The translations under genes and the position numbers were made by a program. This document shows positions 28,887 to 42,200 of a stretch of 64,000 bases of DNA, piece by piece. Below the pieces are notes generated by a model. It saw only the letters and a list, made by a program, of their open reading frames with translations. It made no database searches and had not been told where the DNA came from. Each line of letters starts with the position of its first letter. Position 1 is the first letter of the stretch. Source of the DNA: Bacteroidota bacterium (lineage in GTDB: Bacteria; Bacteroidota; Bacteroidia; Chitinophagales; Saprospiraceae); assembly GCA_029781865.1 (NCBI GenBank), contig JAKOVW010000034.1, forward strand, positions 51,916 to 115,915. The letters are read 5' to 3'.

Positions 28887-29741
28887 TTAGTTTGGTTTTT
28901 GAAGTACTAAAAGTCGGTGTTTACTGATAACTAAGCCAATGATGATCCATAATAGTAGTCCTAGCATTAAATTCCATACAAATGCAATTTTGCCGGTAAC
29001 CATCGGTTGAAATATCAGAGTGCTGGCAGAAAGAAAAGCATGCATGATCATGATGATCGGGAGACTGTTGGTAATATCATAAACTAATACCAGAAGTATT
29101 CTGAATGCAGGTAAGGCCAACAGATAAAAGGCAGTAAAACCTGCAACAAACATTGCCCATGAATCCTGTCCGGCTAAATAATTACTTGCCCAAAAAGCTA
29201 TCATAAAATGCCAAATGCCCCAAAGGATACCTACAATCAGTCCCGTTGATAAGATACTGTAGCGTTTTCTAAGTTGTGGTACAGCAAATCCGGTCCAGCC
29301 GGTTTCTTCCAAAAGCCCACCTCCAATGAGTCCCCAGGAAATGCCGAATAGTATCAGGCTGATTTTGTTATTCGATGTCACTATTCCCGGAAGAAATTCC
29401 TGATTGAAAATGGAAAGCCCGAAAAGCAAAGTCGCCACAAGAATGGGACCTGTAAAAATAGCAATCAAATACCAGTGTCTTTTGACCTTCCATTGTAGAA
29501 ACCGTGATAGTAGCTTATGTAGTCCGTCTTGGCCTTCGATTATGAAATTCATTACAATTCCAGATAGAAAAGGGCCGGCAAACATAATTAAGAGCGCGAA
29601 AAAAAATAGCTTTTCGGCCTGCTCTTTTGTGCCGGGCAAGTGGCCTGGTCCTCCTATTAGTATGAGTATGCCACCCCATGAAATGGTAAATGTCAATATG
29701 TAATACGATAGGGCAGGGTGTTGTTTGATAATGTTCTTCAT
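28887..29741 (-). CDS. CPBP-family intramembrane metalloprotease
   Basis: 284 residues with about seven membrane helices. The CPBP/Abi (PF02517) motifs are visible: motif 1 LLEETGWTGFAVPQL carries the two catalytic Glu residues, motif 2 GILWGIWHFMIAFW supplies the His, and motif 3 IMIMHAFLSAS contributes a further His. These proteases cut within the membrane and include Rce1-like and bacteriocin self-immunity proteins. No bacteriocin gene is next to it, so its target is unknown. A second CPBP gene ends at 34189. Confidence 0.9.
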   Translation of the reverse strand: MKNIIKQHPALSYYILTFTISWGGILILIGGPGHLPGTKEQAEKLFFFALLIMFAGPFLSGIVMNFIIEGQDGLHKLLSRFLQWKVKRHWYLIAIFTGPILVATLLFGLSIFNQEFLPGIVTSNNKISLILFGISWGLIGGGLLEETGWTGFAVPQLRKRYSILSTGLIVGILWGIWHFMIAFWASNYLAGQDSWAMFVAGFTAFYLLALPAFRILLVLVYDITNSLPIIMIMHAFLSASTLIFQPMVTGKIAFVWNLMLGLLLWIIIGLVISKHRLLVLQKPN

Positions 29742-29794
29742 CTTGTTAATTCCTGTAAATACATCTGTTCACCCATTCGGTCATTACATATTTA

Positions 29795-30244
29795 TCAAGC
29801 GTCAGGAATTTCCGGCTCAACCAGTTTTTTTAATTTCTCCAGAGATTCCTGCCATCCTAAATAACACATCTCCGTAGGAATGACTGCGGGAATATTTTCC
29901 TGTAAAATTTTTAATTCTGTTCCACACGATACTTTTTTCAACCACACAGATGTCGTCATCTCTCCGGGTAAATTAGGGTCGTCAAAAGTATCTGTGTATT
30001 TAATAAATTCATTTGGTTTTAATTCAAGGTATTTTCCACCAAATGAATGTCCGTTGCCTGTTGTAAAATTGATAAAAGACATTTTGAAACTACCGCCAAT
30101 TTTCGCGTCCATGTGATCAACTACACATAAAAAACCATATGGTGGAATCCATGACGCCATCGCATCTGCATTGGTAAATGCCCGATAAATTTTTTCTGGA
30201 GATGCAGTAAGCACTCTGTGTAATGATACGCTGTTATCTGCCAT
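29795..30244 (-). CDS. SRPBCC domain protein
   Basis: 149 residues with an AHSA1-type SRPBCC pattern: SVSLHRVLTASPEKIYRAFT, then MASWIPPYGFLCVVDHMDAK, GGSFKMSFINFTTGNGHSFG, and the C-terminal GWQESLEKLKKLVEPE. It is the third SRPBCC protein in the window and belongs to a separate subgroup from the other two. It lies 26 bases downstream of a PhnB-like gene in the same direction, so a two-gene transcript is likely. Confidence 0.9.
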   Translation of the reverse strand: MADNSVSLHRVLTASPEKIYRAFTNADAMASWIPPYGFLCVVDHMDAKIGGSFKMSFINFTTGNGHSFGGKYLELKPNEFIKYTDTFDDPNLPGEMTTSVWLKKVSCGTELKILQENIPAVIPTEMCYLGWQESLEKLKKLVEPEIPDA

Positions 30245-30270
30245 AATTTTATTTTTTGATCAATTGATTA

Positions 30271-30711
30271 TTAATGAGTCTGTGGGTTAGTAATATTAAA
30301 CATCCAGCGTATTCCGAATTTGTCTTTACATGTTCCCCAATATCCCCAAAATTCATCATGGGGTGCAACTCCATCTGTTCCGTCTTGTGAAAGCTCTTTA
30401 TACAAGCGGTCAGCTTCTTCTCTGGTGTCCGGATTTAAACTGATGGTGATGTTGTTGCCTTCAATTAATTTGTGTCCCATGCTTTCAAGTGTATCAGTGG
30501 CCATGATTTCTGTTCCGCCGAGGATGGGCAATGCAACATGCATTACTTTATTCTTGTCGGCTTCTGAAAGCTGCGGCATGCCCGGTTGAGAAGGAATGTC
30601 TTTCATTCTCATGATCGGAGCAGAAAATTCTGTCTTGAATACTTTCTTGTAAAAGTTAAATGCTTCTTCGGTGGTTCCCTTAAAGTTGAGATAAATGGAT
30701 ACATTCGCCAT
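30271..30711 (-). CDS. PhnB-like VOC protein
   Basis: 146 residues of the PhnB / 3-demethylubiquinone methyltransferase-like branch of the VOC superfamily (PF06983): VSIYLNFKGTTEEAFNFYKK, then KVMHVALPILGGTEIMATD, the NNITISLNPDTREEADRLYK block, and the closing FGIRWMFNITNPQ. Name PhnB is misleading; these proteins have no proven role in phosphonate use. It is the first gene of a short unit with the SRPBCC gene 26 bases downstream. Confidence 0.92.
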   Translation of the reverse strand: MANVSIYLNFKGTTEEAFNFYKKVFKTEFSAPIMRMKDIPSQPGMPQLSEADKNKVMHVALPILGGTEIMATDTLESMGHKLIEGNNITISLNPDTREEADRLYKELSQDGTDGVAPHDEFWGYWGTCKDKFGIRWMFNITNPQTH

Positions 30712-30880
30712 GATGGTATTTATTTTAATATTTTAATGAAATTATTCGTTGCAAAGTTAATAAAAGTCTGTTGTGTTTATTTCATGTGATTTGCAGACTA
30801 ACAGAAATGATATCCTGTTGTGGCATTGCCTAAAGAGGTTTGAGGCGTAGCTCATAGTCCGTTTTGCACAAATGCAAATA

Positions 30881-30912
30881 AAAAGGCTGACGTTCCATTA
30901 AGTACGTCAGCC
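30881..30912 (-). terminator. Rho-independent terminator of the perR-katG operon
   Basis: Perfect 9-bp inverted repeat GGCTGACGT (30885-30893) / ACGTCAGCC (30904-30912) with a 10-base loop. Read on the minus strand it is followed directly by TTTTTATTT, and it lies 30 bases past the katG stop codon. Confidence 0.85.
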
Positions 30913-30942
30913 CTTGTTAGGTATAACACCAGTTATAAGCTT

Positions 30943-33548
<2,606 letters not shown>

Positions 33549-33568
33549 AGCTTGGGTATAAAAGTGCT

Positions 33569-33601
33569 CAAAGATAATAATTCTCTTTTAGTAATAATTC
33601 T
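33569..33601 (-). promoter_or_regulatory. Promoter and putative operator of perR-katG
   Basis: On the minus strand TATCTTTG (33576-33569) matches the Bacteroidota -7 element, 20 bases before the perR ATG. The decamer AGAATTATTA occurs twice, at 33584-33575 and 33601-33592, in direct orientation with a 17-base period, and the proximal copy overlaps the -7 element. A repressor bound there would block transcription, so this is a good candidate for autoregulation by PerR. The repeats are not the classical inverted Per box. Confidence 0.5.
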
Positions 33602-33695
33602 ATTTTGAAAAATAATTGAAAATCGGTTCTGAAGGATATTTTTAAACGAATCATTTTAAAAATAGAATTGTCCCAGGAGTATGCTGCTAAAACCC

Positions 33696-33809
33696 AGCCG
33701 GTTGCAAAATTGAGGGAATGACTGGTTGTCAGGGCAGGGCACTTATGCGTCGAGATAGGTAATCGGTCTGAGCGCAGTCAAGTGACCGCCCGCATCACTT
33801 TAACCGGCT
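33696..33809. ncRNA. Candidate structured RNA (nested helices)
   Basis: A 114-base stretch closed by the perfect inverted repeat AGCCGGTT (33696-33703) / AACCGGCT (33802-33809). Inside are a small hairpin TGAC (33719-33722) / GTCA (33728-33731), an 11-bp helix pairing 33732-33744 with 33780-33791 (one bulged A, one mismatch), and TGCG (33746-33749) / CGCA (33773-33776). It is more GC-rich than the surrounding spacer. The strand is unknown and I do not recognise a known RNA family. Confidence 0.35.
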
Positions 33810-34188
33810 ATCCTGTTTTAGGATGAATATTTTAAACTTTCAGCCCGCCTTTTTAATCCCTTCATACATTTGTAAGAATCAATAATTGGAACGTGGATAA
33901 AATTCTTTCCATTTTAATAACAAACATCTCTAAACATAATGGTTTAGAATTACTTTGTCCTTTACACGATGAGAATAAGGATGTTGTAAATAGAATGAGT
34001 AATAAAGAATTTTAAGATATGGTGTCATGCTAATTCATATGCAAGTGAAAGTTCATTTTCCATCCTGTGTATAAGATAAATGGTGTAAATACGACTTTAA
34101 GATTATATGGCTTATTCGTAGATAGCTATAATTGCCAGATTTTTCAATTATTCTTTAATCTTTACGTGTTGTTACCTAATTTATTCGA

Positions 34189-34848
34189 TTAACTTCTCAT
34201 AGCAGGTATGATAACTAAAAATAAGAAGTCGAATAGTGAATGCGCAAAAATATTTGCAAGCAGGTTTTTGGTTTTTAAATAAAATACAATGAAAATAATG
34301 CCCATAAGCATTGCAAACGCGACATGAACCAGAGAACCATTTGCAGCATGACCTAATCCAAAGAGTATAATAGGTACAAGAATAGCTAAATATTTGTTTC
34401 CGGTAAGTTGTTGCAAGCGGGTAATAGCATAACCTCTGTATGCAAGCTCTTCTGAAAAACCTGCCCACATCGCAACAAGCGTTCTTCCCCAAGCAGGAAA
34501 TTGTTGGATTTTGGCATACATTGGCTCCGGACCTGAGGAGACATTAATAAAGTTAAGTATATTGATAAAAATTAAATTAAGCACGAGGCATATAATAATC
34601 TGCAATCCAATATGGCCTAGGGTTTTCAGGTTAAAATTCAGCAAGCCGAGCGATGAGAAAGATTCATTTTCTCCAAATCGTATTATCACAAGCAGAATGA
34701 GAGTCGGCAACACATAGATAATGTAACTCCAAATAGTAAAATCGTAGTTTGTGTTGTGTGTCCACAAACGTGAAGTGGCTGAAATTACGGGAAGTACAAT
34801 CGCAAAAAACAACCCAATCCACTTGATTAGCTTGATTTTTGGTTCCAT
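34189..34848 (-). CDS. CPBP-family intramembrane metalloprotease
   Basis: 219 residues with six or more membrane helices and the CPBP motifs (PF02517): motif 1 EELAYRGYAITRLQQL with the catalytic Glu pair and Arg, motif 2 PIILFGLGHAANGSL supplying His, and motif 3 NIFAHSLFDFL with a further His and Asp. It is more canonical (EExxxR) than the paralogue ending at 28887, which has EETGWTGF. Substrate unknown. It stands alone, with long spacers on both sides. Confidence 0.92.
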   Translation of the reverse strand: MEPKIKLIKWIGLFFAIVLPVISATSRLWTHNTNYDFTIWSYIIYVLPTLILLVIIRFGENESFSSLGLLNFNLKTLGHIGLQIIICLVLNLIFINILNFINVSSGPEPMYAKIQQFPAWGRTLVAMWAGFSEELAYRGYAITRLQQLTGNKYLAILVPIILFGLGHAANGSLVHVAFAMLMGIIFIVFYLKTKNLLANIFAHSLFDFLFLVIIPAMRS

Positions 34849-35308
34849 ATTAAGTGTAATTTTATTTTTATTAAACTATCTAAGAGGCCAACAATTTGGA
34901 TCTAATATAAAAATTGAAAACTGAAACAACCGATGTCAAACGATAATTTTGAAGAGGCTTCTATTAGTGAAGCATTACAGAATGACAAATAAGTTAATCA
35001 GCCGAAATATGGGCAGTCAAAGTTAATAACTTAAATTGTCAAATTGTGAAATATTGAATAGAATTATTTTGGATACCTGATAGGGTTTTCACTTTAATAT
35101 GTTATTGGCCGTTTTGTAATGAAGTGGAATATATTTTATTTCTTTTAAGTAAAGTAAATTTGAATATTGGCTTTAAGATTTATTTGTTAGCCAGCCGTAT
35201 TTCGATTTGAGCCTTTAGATAACAAAATGCAGATAAAATAAGAATTCCTTTGTGGCTTACAGATAGCTGTATTTATTGGTGTCTGGTCTTTTAGTTAATT
35301 GAATTATT
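34849..35308. other. AT-rich intergenic region
   Basis: 460 bases between the CPBP gene start and the stop of the T9SS partner gene. Only trivial frames occur (for example a 19-codon ATG frame at 34934). No repeat or strong hairpin was found. It must contain the CPBP promoter and the end of the long adhesin transcript. Confidence 0.35.
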
Positions 35309-36268
35309 TTAATGACGGATAATAATCAATGGCCTGTTCCAGTATTTATTTTCTTTTTGAAACCTGATGAAGTAAATCTGATTATTTAAGTCCCGGATAT
35401 CTATCAACTTATTCATTTTGATGGGATGATTTTTTAATTTTATAGGATCAAAAATAAATATCTGATCGAATGTAGTGCCTGATCGAACCATTAAATAATC
35501 AGTTGCAGGATTCGGAAATATTTCAATATCTGGATCGAAGATTTGTTGCCCATCCTCAGTTTTAGTAATGTCCTGTAGCAATAGTGTTATGATCTTATCG
35601 GTTTCGCATTGCCCTTTAGTTTCAATCTTTAGGTGAAGTTTAAGGGTGTCTCCGGGGTGATTCAGAAGCGATTCTTTCAAATACAGTTTATTATTATTCA
35701 GTTCAAGTAATGAATTGTCTTTGCCATAATTATCATTGATCCATTCAGATCTGAAATCAATTATTATTCCTTTTCCATTTGTTACTTCAAGTGTCGAAAT
35801 TAAATTTCCAACCTGTTGAGCCCTCGGCAATATGTTGTTACTTAATTTTAATTGTAATGGATCGTGTTCTGCTGTAAAAATGAATGGGGTAGCGTCATTC
35901 CCATAAATCTGATTTTCGCGAAAAATTACATATTGTAAAATGTCGACTATGGTGTCTTCAGAGGCATCATAAAATTTGAAATGTACGGTATCTCCGCTAA
36001 ATGAATTACTGAATACAAACAAATACGCATAATTTCTCTGATTGCTATGCACATCAAAATATTGTACTCCACGAATTTCATTGCCGACAAAAGCTCCTAT
36101 CATATCTCCATCATCCGTTGCCTCCTGGCATTGTACATAGGCCACTCCAATGACGTTCATATTGAATTCAAAATCTCCGGCATTTATGGTCCAATTTGGC
36201 TGGGAGTAGGCTTGGGCAGCAATCGCCATTAGGGCGATTGCTGCGTAGGTTCTTATATTATGTAGCAT
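35309..36268 (-). CDS. Secreted T9SS-sorted protein, partner of the giant adhesin-like protein
   Basis: 319 residues with a signal peptide (1-22, ending AQAYSQ). Residues about 25-135 form a beta-rich module (FEFNMNVIGVAYVQ, GDMIGAFVGNEIRGVQYFDV, HFKFYDASEDTIVDI) that also occurs near the C-terminus of the 3222-residue protein upstream. A middle region resembles a cadherin-like/Ig strand set (about 145-230). Residues about 240-319 are a T9SS type A sorting domain with IEIFPNPATDYLMVRSG. Its ATG is 12 bases after the giant gene's stop, so the two are cotranscribed and both should be displayed on the cell surface. Confidence 0.85.
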   Translation of the reverse strand: MLHNIRTYAAIALMAIAAQAYSQPNWTINAGDFEFNMNVIGVAYVQCQEATDDGDMIGAFVGNEIRGVQYFDVHSNQRNYAYLFVFSNSFSGDTVHFKFYDASEDTIVDILQYVIFRENQIYGNDATPFIFTAEHDPLQLKLSNNILPRAQQVGNLISTLEVTNGKGIIIDFRSEWINDNYGKDNSLLELNNNKLYLKESLLNHPGDTLKLHLKIETKGQCETDKIITLLLQDITKTEDGQQIFDPDIEIFPNPATDYLMVRSGTTFDQIFIFDPIKLKNHPIKMNKLIDIRDLNNQIYFIRFQKENKYWNRPLIIIRH

Positions 36269-36280
36269 AAAAGAGATGGC

Positions 36281-39200
36281 TTAATTTATTTTTTGAATGA
36301 ATTGGCTAAACAATTTTTCTTTTGTAAGCAAGCGGACTATGTACGATCCTACTATGCCATTCAATTGAGAAATGTCCTGTGTGAATGCATTAAAGCCCTT
36401 TTTCAAATATACTTTTTTATTTAAGACTTCCTGCCCAAGCATATTGGTTATTGAAAGAGAAGCGTGATCATCTTCGATCATTGATGTGAATTCAATATTG
36501 AAAACGTCCTTAACGATCTGTGGATACAATACAAAGCGTCCATTAAACTGATTGTCATTGTATTTGATAGTCTTGCACAGTAAATCATTAATTTCCACAG
36601 TATATGGAAAATCCATGCTGCCCAGATGCTCGTTCGGATTAAATGGAATACTGCGTTTCAAATCAAACACTGTATTCTTATCCGCATAGATTAATTTGAA
36701 TGCAAGAATTTCATTGGCATCACCCGCAATAGTAAGAAACGAATGGGCTTGCTCATCAATAAAATCTAACGGTGCTTTGCCTCTCCAGTTTCCTGCAGCA
36801 TCCATCACGCCGATTCCAAATGTTCCACGTTCAATTAACTCCAGGCATGGAGTATTCACTTTGGTAATAGCGGTCATATTGTTGTTGTACGGATGATGGT
36901 CTACACTCCATAATTCATCTTCTTTCGTTCTGGTACCAAGTTTTCCGCTGATGTTGTCAAACATTCCCGCAACAGGATACTTAAACGATTTGTTCGATGA
37001 ACTTAAAGACTTATACATATAGCCTTCACCCGGCATCATTGTTTTTAAGCTTCCGATCCAACCCAATGTTGGACCATTGTATATCGCGAAATTGTATTTG
37101 CCTTTGATGATGTCACCAGTTGTTGGTGTAAGATTGGCTAAAGCAGTATTAATCTCCTGTTGTCTTATGGACACAAATCCAATCCAGGTCCATCCAGGAT
37201 ATAAGGTAATGGTTCTCGTTGTTGGATCCGGTACTGTGCCTTTAAGAATCAATGTATCATAACTTGGTTTGAACAGTTTAATATTATTTACCGGTGCAAA
37301 ACTAAATGACGAAATCTTATTGCCATTCCATACCTTTTGTTGATTGCACGTTGCCACAAGGGGTTCAATTTTATTTTTGATTAACGCCATTGTTTTGGCT
37401 GTTGCATTATTTTCTGCCACGGAAATGAGTACAGAATCTATCGAGCTTACCGTATTGTCGAGGAAAAAAGTTAACCAGTTCCACCCACTGTAAATCGGCA
37501 GTTCGTAAGTAAGTATTGATCCCGATTCAAAAACAGTTGGATTTAACAAGCTTCCACGAATGGAGTCAGTTGTAAATGCAATATTGCTTGGAGTTACATC
37601 ACTATATACTTTGCCTGTGCTGGCATCCCAGATTTTGAATGAGATGGTCGGGTTGTCCACGTTATTATAAACATTGAGAAAAACCCGATATGCATCAATA
37701 TTTGGAACATACTCCAGATTAGCAACACCGCGAACTTCCTGTCCGATCATAGCTACAAGTTTATCCCGAACATCAGTAGAATTGATTCCATTGATTTTCA
37801 ACGTGCCTACTATGCTCATGGTAAATTCATACAAGGATGGATCCACTGTCCAGGACGGCGGGATGGCATTTACCTGCAGATCAATAGCAAGTTTTTCGCG
37901 GAAGTTGAAATCAGTTAATAAACTTACATCAATATTGTAATGACCTAAGTTAATATTCGGGTCAACAGTAAATACAACTTCGATAGAACTATTCGGTGCA
38001 ATAATTCCTGAGCTAGGACTTGCAGAAAGCCAGGAGGGAAGATCCAGAATATTGAATTTTTTTGCTGCTCCGCCTTTATTAAATACACCTGATTTGAAAG
38101 TCAATGCTTCTCCTTTTTTGATAGCATACTTTAATAAATCATCCTGCCATACAACCTGATTTTTATCCATATAAGCGATCCATGTCACAGGAGATTGCAT
38201 GACATTGCCATGTAAATCTTTGATGCCTTTTACCGTAACATCGAGTGTTACATTCTCTATGATTTCAGGAGAAGAGGTTGGAGTTAAAATGATTTCATCA
38301 TTGTTGACCGAATATGAAAATGCAACATTTTGTACTGGTCGCTGTAATTTTATTACAGGTGTATTGGAAGATAAAGTTGCACTGGCTGTTTCTATGATAT
38401 GTGGTGCAGTTTTTATCTGGTCACTTATGGTTCCGGCTAAAATTTTGATTCCGGTAGGATCTGTGGAATAATATTCAAAGGGTAGGTATAATTCCAAGCC
38501 CAATTCATCTCCTTCCATCCGGTTTTGTTTATCGCGTGAAATTTGCTCGAATGTTCTTGCCAAATTCCAAAAACGGAATTCATCAATCATTCCTGAAAAA
38601 TAATCCGAATACTGTACAAGGCCAGGCATAACATTTACTTTTGCACCCAGCCAAAAATAAGCTCCTCCCAGTTGATCAAAATTGTCTGCAGCGATTGAAT
38701 TTTCAAAATTACCATCGACATATACAGATAAATTTCCGGAACGTTGTAAGACCATGGCGAAGTGATGCCATGTATTGTCAAAATAATTTGTATTCGTTGC
38801 TGTAAAATCAAATTTCTTGTGTTTGATGTGGATGAGGTTTCCGACCTTATCGATATTCCACGCAAAGAGTGAATCTGATCCGATGCCATTTCCATTGCCA
38901 TTGGTAAATAAAGTAGCATCAGCGCTTTGACCTGACTTAAACCAAAACTCCAGTGTGAAATCCATCTCCTTGGTTATGGCTATGTTTCCCGTTTGTACTT
39001 TCACATATTGTGAGTTTGCTGCTTTAAAGTCTGCGGCTTTGCCTGAAGGATTGATTTGCCAGGTTGGACCAAAAAGGATCGCTTCTCTGTTTCTGACCTG
39101 ATCACGAGTTGTGCTTCCTGTCGCTTCATCCATTCTCCAATTGTATACTAAAGCTGATTCGCGACCTGTGAGTAATTTGGATTTGTAAATACTAAATTCA

Positions 39201-42200
39201 GAAAGGTTTCTGGCCTTGCTCCATATACGAAGCTCATGAAGATTGCCATTGAAGTAGTTGGAGTTGGTGAATTGATTTTTTCCAATATAAAATAAAGTAT
39301 CTACTCCGGTATATTTCGCCTGAATGCTAGTATTTCCGGAATTGATTATTTGTGCTGTTGTCTGTTCATCGGCTAAAAAGAATTCAACGGATTCCAATGT
39401 ATAGTTATAGCTAATAGCGATGTAATGCCAGTTGAAATCATCAAATATTTTCGTCGATAAAACGGAGTTGTTACCATTAATTTTGAAGACCAGTTTGTTA
39501 TTCGCATTAAATCCAATATAAATCTGGTCTGAAGTTCCGGAGCCTTGAACAAATAGTGCCTGTTCGCCTAAAGCATTTCGCTTTACTGAAAATTCAATGG
39601 TAAAGTCACGTGAGTCTAAAGGTATTCCATCGATGACCTCTGCATAATCATTAATGCCATCAAAGTTTAATGATGTACTGTGATCCACATTTGAACCATT
39701 GAGTACGCCGCGAATATCAAAATTGACCGAAGAACTGATTGAGCCTAAATCAATTGGCTCATTAAACTTTATGCTGATCTCATCATTTGGTGAACAAATA
39801 CCATCAGCCGGTGACGGATGACCAAATGCATGAGGATTTATCCGATCAATAATTCCGGAATGTATTTCCGAAGCGCGCTCTGATAATTCGCAATTGGAGC
39901 GCACGCGAAGATCATATGCACCATCTGTTAATTGTTTCACATCCCATTGATAAAAAGAAAAAGGTTTATCCTTTGGAATGGGTATAGCATTTATATCATG
40001 CATTCCTGTTGTGTCGGCATGAAATTTTTGCAAACCAATCCACTGAGCCGAGCTGGAAGGTTTGTAATCCAATTGAAGATTTTCCAGGTCAAAATAATTG
40101 ATATTGTAATCCACGATCGCAACAGGAAGTGTATCATTAAAGCTATTATTTAATACCCATTGATTATCCGGATTAGCGATTCTAACGTTTGTGCAAGACG
40201 GTAAAAAGTGAGCTGAAACATAAACGGAATCTACGATATCAGAAATAAATCCTGCGCCACTTGAGAACTGGCATTGCGAATGAACCAATACTAATATATT
40301 ATCATAATTGTAAACCGGACCAGGACCTTTTTCTATTGTTAATACCTTATTGATGGAAGTTCCACCTGCTACAGTAACAGTTGCGCCTGGAAGTCCGTCG
40401 ATCCTGACAATTGCTCCGAAAGGATTGGTTTCGCCTGCAACACTGATATCATAGGACATAGTGTAGCCAATTTCGGATTCATTGGTAACTGTTAAATTGA
40501 ATACAGCTGCTTCGTCTACAGGGACATTTGTAATTGGTAATGATGGACTAACATCTAGTTTGGGCTTATCTATTTGCAGGGTGCGGGCACTAACTATGGT
40601 TCCAGGCTTATAATACGCTGTAACTGTCTCCTCTTCAAAAGGACAGGCTGTAGCGCAACCCGGTTTGTTTTTAAATATTGGCCCCCAACCTAATATAGAA
40701 GGATAGACATCTACAGAATACAAGTCGCCAATATCAGGGTCATTCAAATTGAATGTTACCGTTTCGGTTTCGCCTTCTTCCAGCGACCAATCATGAGAAT
40801 TTGAAAAGCCAATTTCTAATCCTTTCTCAATACCGACTCCGTTATTGTTTATTGTTCCGGATATTTCAAATCCTAACTCCGCAGATAATTCATATTCAAT
40901 GCTTGATCCATGTTCTATAGCCGTACTATGTGAAATTTCAGATTCGTAAGTGGTTCCTCCGGTAAATGTAAAATTTGCCGGACTACCCAAACTTTCAAAT
41001 TTTTCAACGATCCGGTTTCTTTTAGCTTTATATTCTAAATACTCATCTATAACTTCAGCTTCTGCAATTCCAAATGCTGTAGTTGCTGCAAATGTTGCAT
41101 ATCCAAGAAAAGCAGACCCAATTACCGGGGTTGCTATGGCTGCATAAGAATGATATATTGCATCGGCAGCTGCGTATGATAAAGCGGCATATGCAATAAT
41201 TATTCCGGCATATTGTTTATCCAATTCAGACAACTCCTTTTGTTTGTATGCTTCGATAGTGTCTTTATTTCCAATATTTACTTTCTCCCATTCGTTGAGA
41301 TAGATTGCTCGCTCCCATTGATAAATTTGATTGTTTACGTACCGGACAGAGTCCACTGCATTCATTAAATCTACATAGCTTGGATTAGCTTTTACAAAAA
41401 ATGTATAGCTTGGTCCATTATAATCTTCAAAATCTCCGGTTTGTGGCGTATATGTTGAAGCGGCAGCTCCAAAAGCCGGATCATCATTATTTTTTCCATA
41501 ATTGACATCATTAACAGAAAGTTTGCTGGTATACTTTGGATTGGTTTGCAGAATTTTATTTCGCAAACTAATCAGATTTGGGATAATCAGATTTTTTATA
41601 TCATATTCATTAAACATAAATTGCGTATTGTATCCGCCGGGGACAATAGACAATCCATATTTTTTTGCAAATGATAAATTATCTGCTGGTTTTTTACCTG
41701 ATAGACAAGGTATGGTATCGCATAATTGATCTGAAATAATTACAAGTTCTTCACTCACGCCAAATTGCACATTTTGTGATTTTCCAATATACAAATCACT
41801 ACTAGCTCCCGGAGGTATTCCGGAATCTCCGTATGTTGACCAGCTAGTGGTATTTGTTGTTTCAACGGTTTGTGATCCCGTTCTTCCACCACTGATTTTA
41901 GCTTTAAATCCTGCCGTCAGGTTGTTTTCCGTTTCATTATCAACTGCAACACCTACTCCAACAACAAATTTTGCTCCTGTATAAATCTGATCAGATGTAT
42001 GCGCTTCCAAACCAAGGTTCCAGGACCAATTGGTTTTATCTACTTTGGTTGTTCCAATACTTCGGCTTGCCGTGCTTGCTGTTCCCGGAGGATCTCTTAA
42101 TACATACTCTGGTACTTGTGGGCCCAGGGTGACAAATTGTTGACCATTCGAGTGTTTTCCCAATAAGTAATAATGGTATACTCCGGTATTCGTATTAGGG

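Larger units (their letters stand above)
33549..34188. other. 640-base intergenic region with operator, candidate RNA and short frame
   Basis: Next to perR are the promoter and direct repeats described separately. 33696-33809 holds the nested-helix candidate RNA. At 33811-33824 there is a short hairpin, ATCCTGTTTTAGGAT region. A GTG-initiated 40-codon frame occupies 33893-34015 (VDKILSILIT... ending NKEF); it is unsupported by homology I can recognise and may be chance or a gene remnant. Confidence 0.4.
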
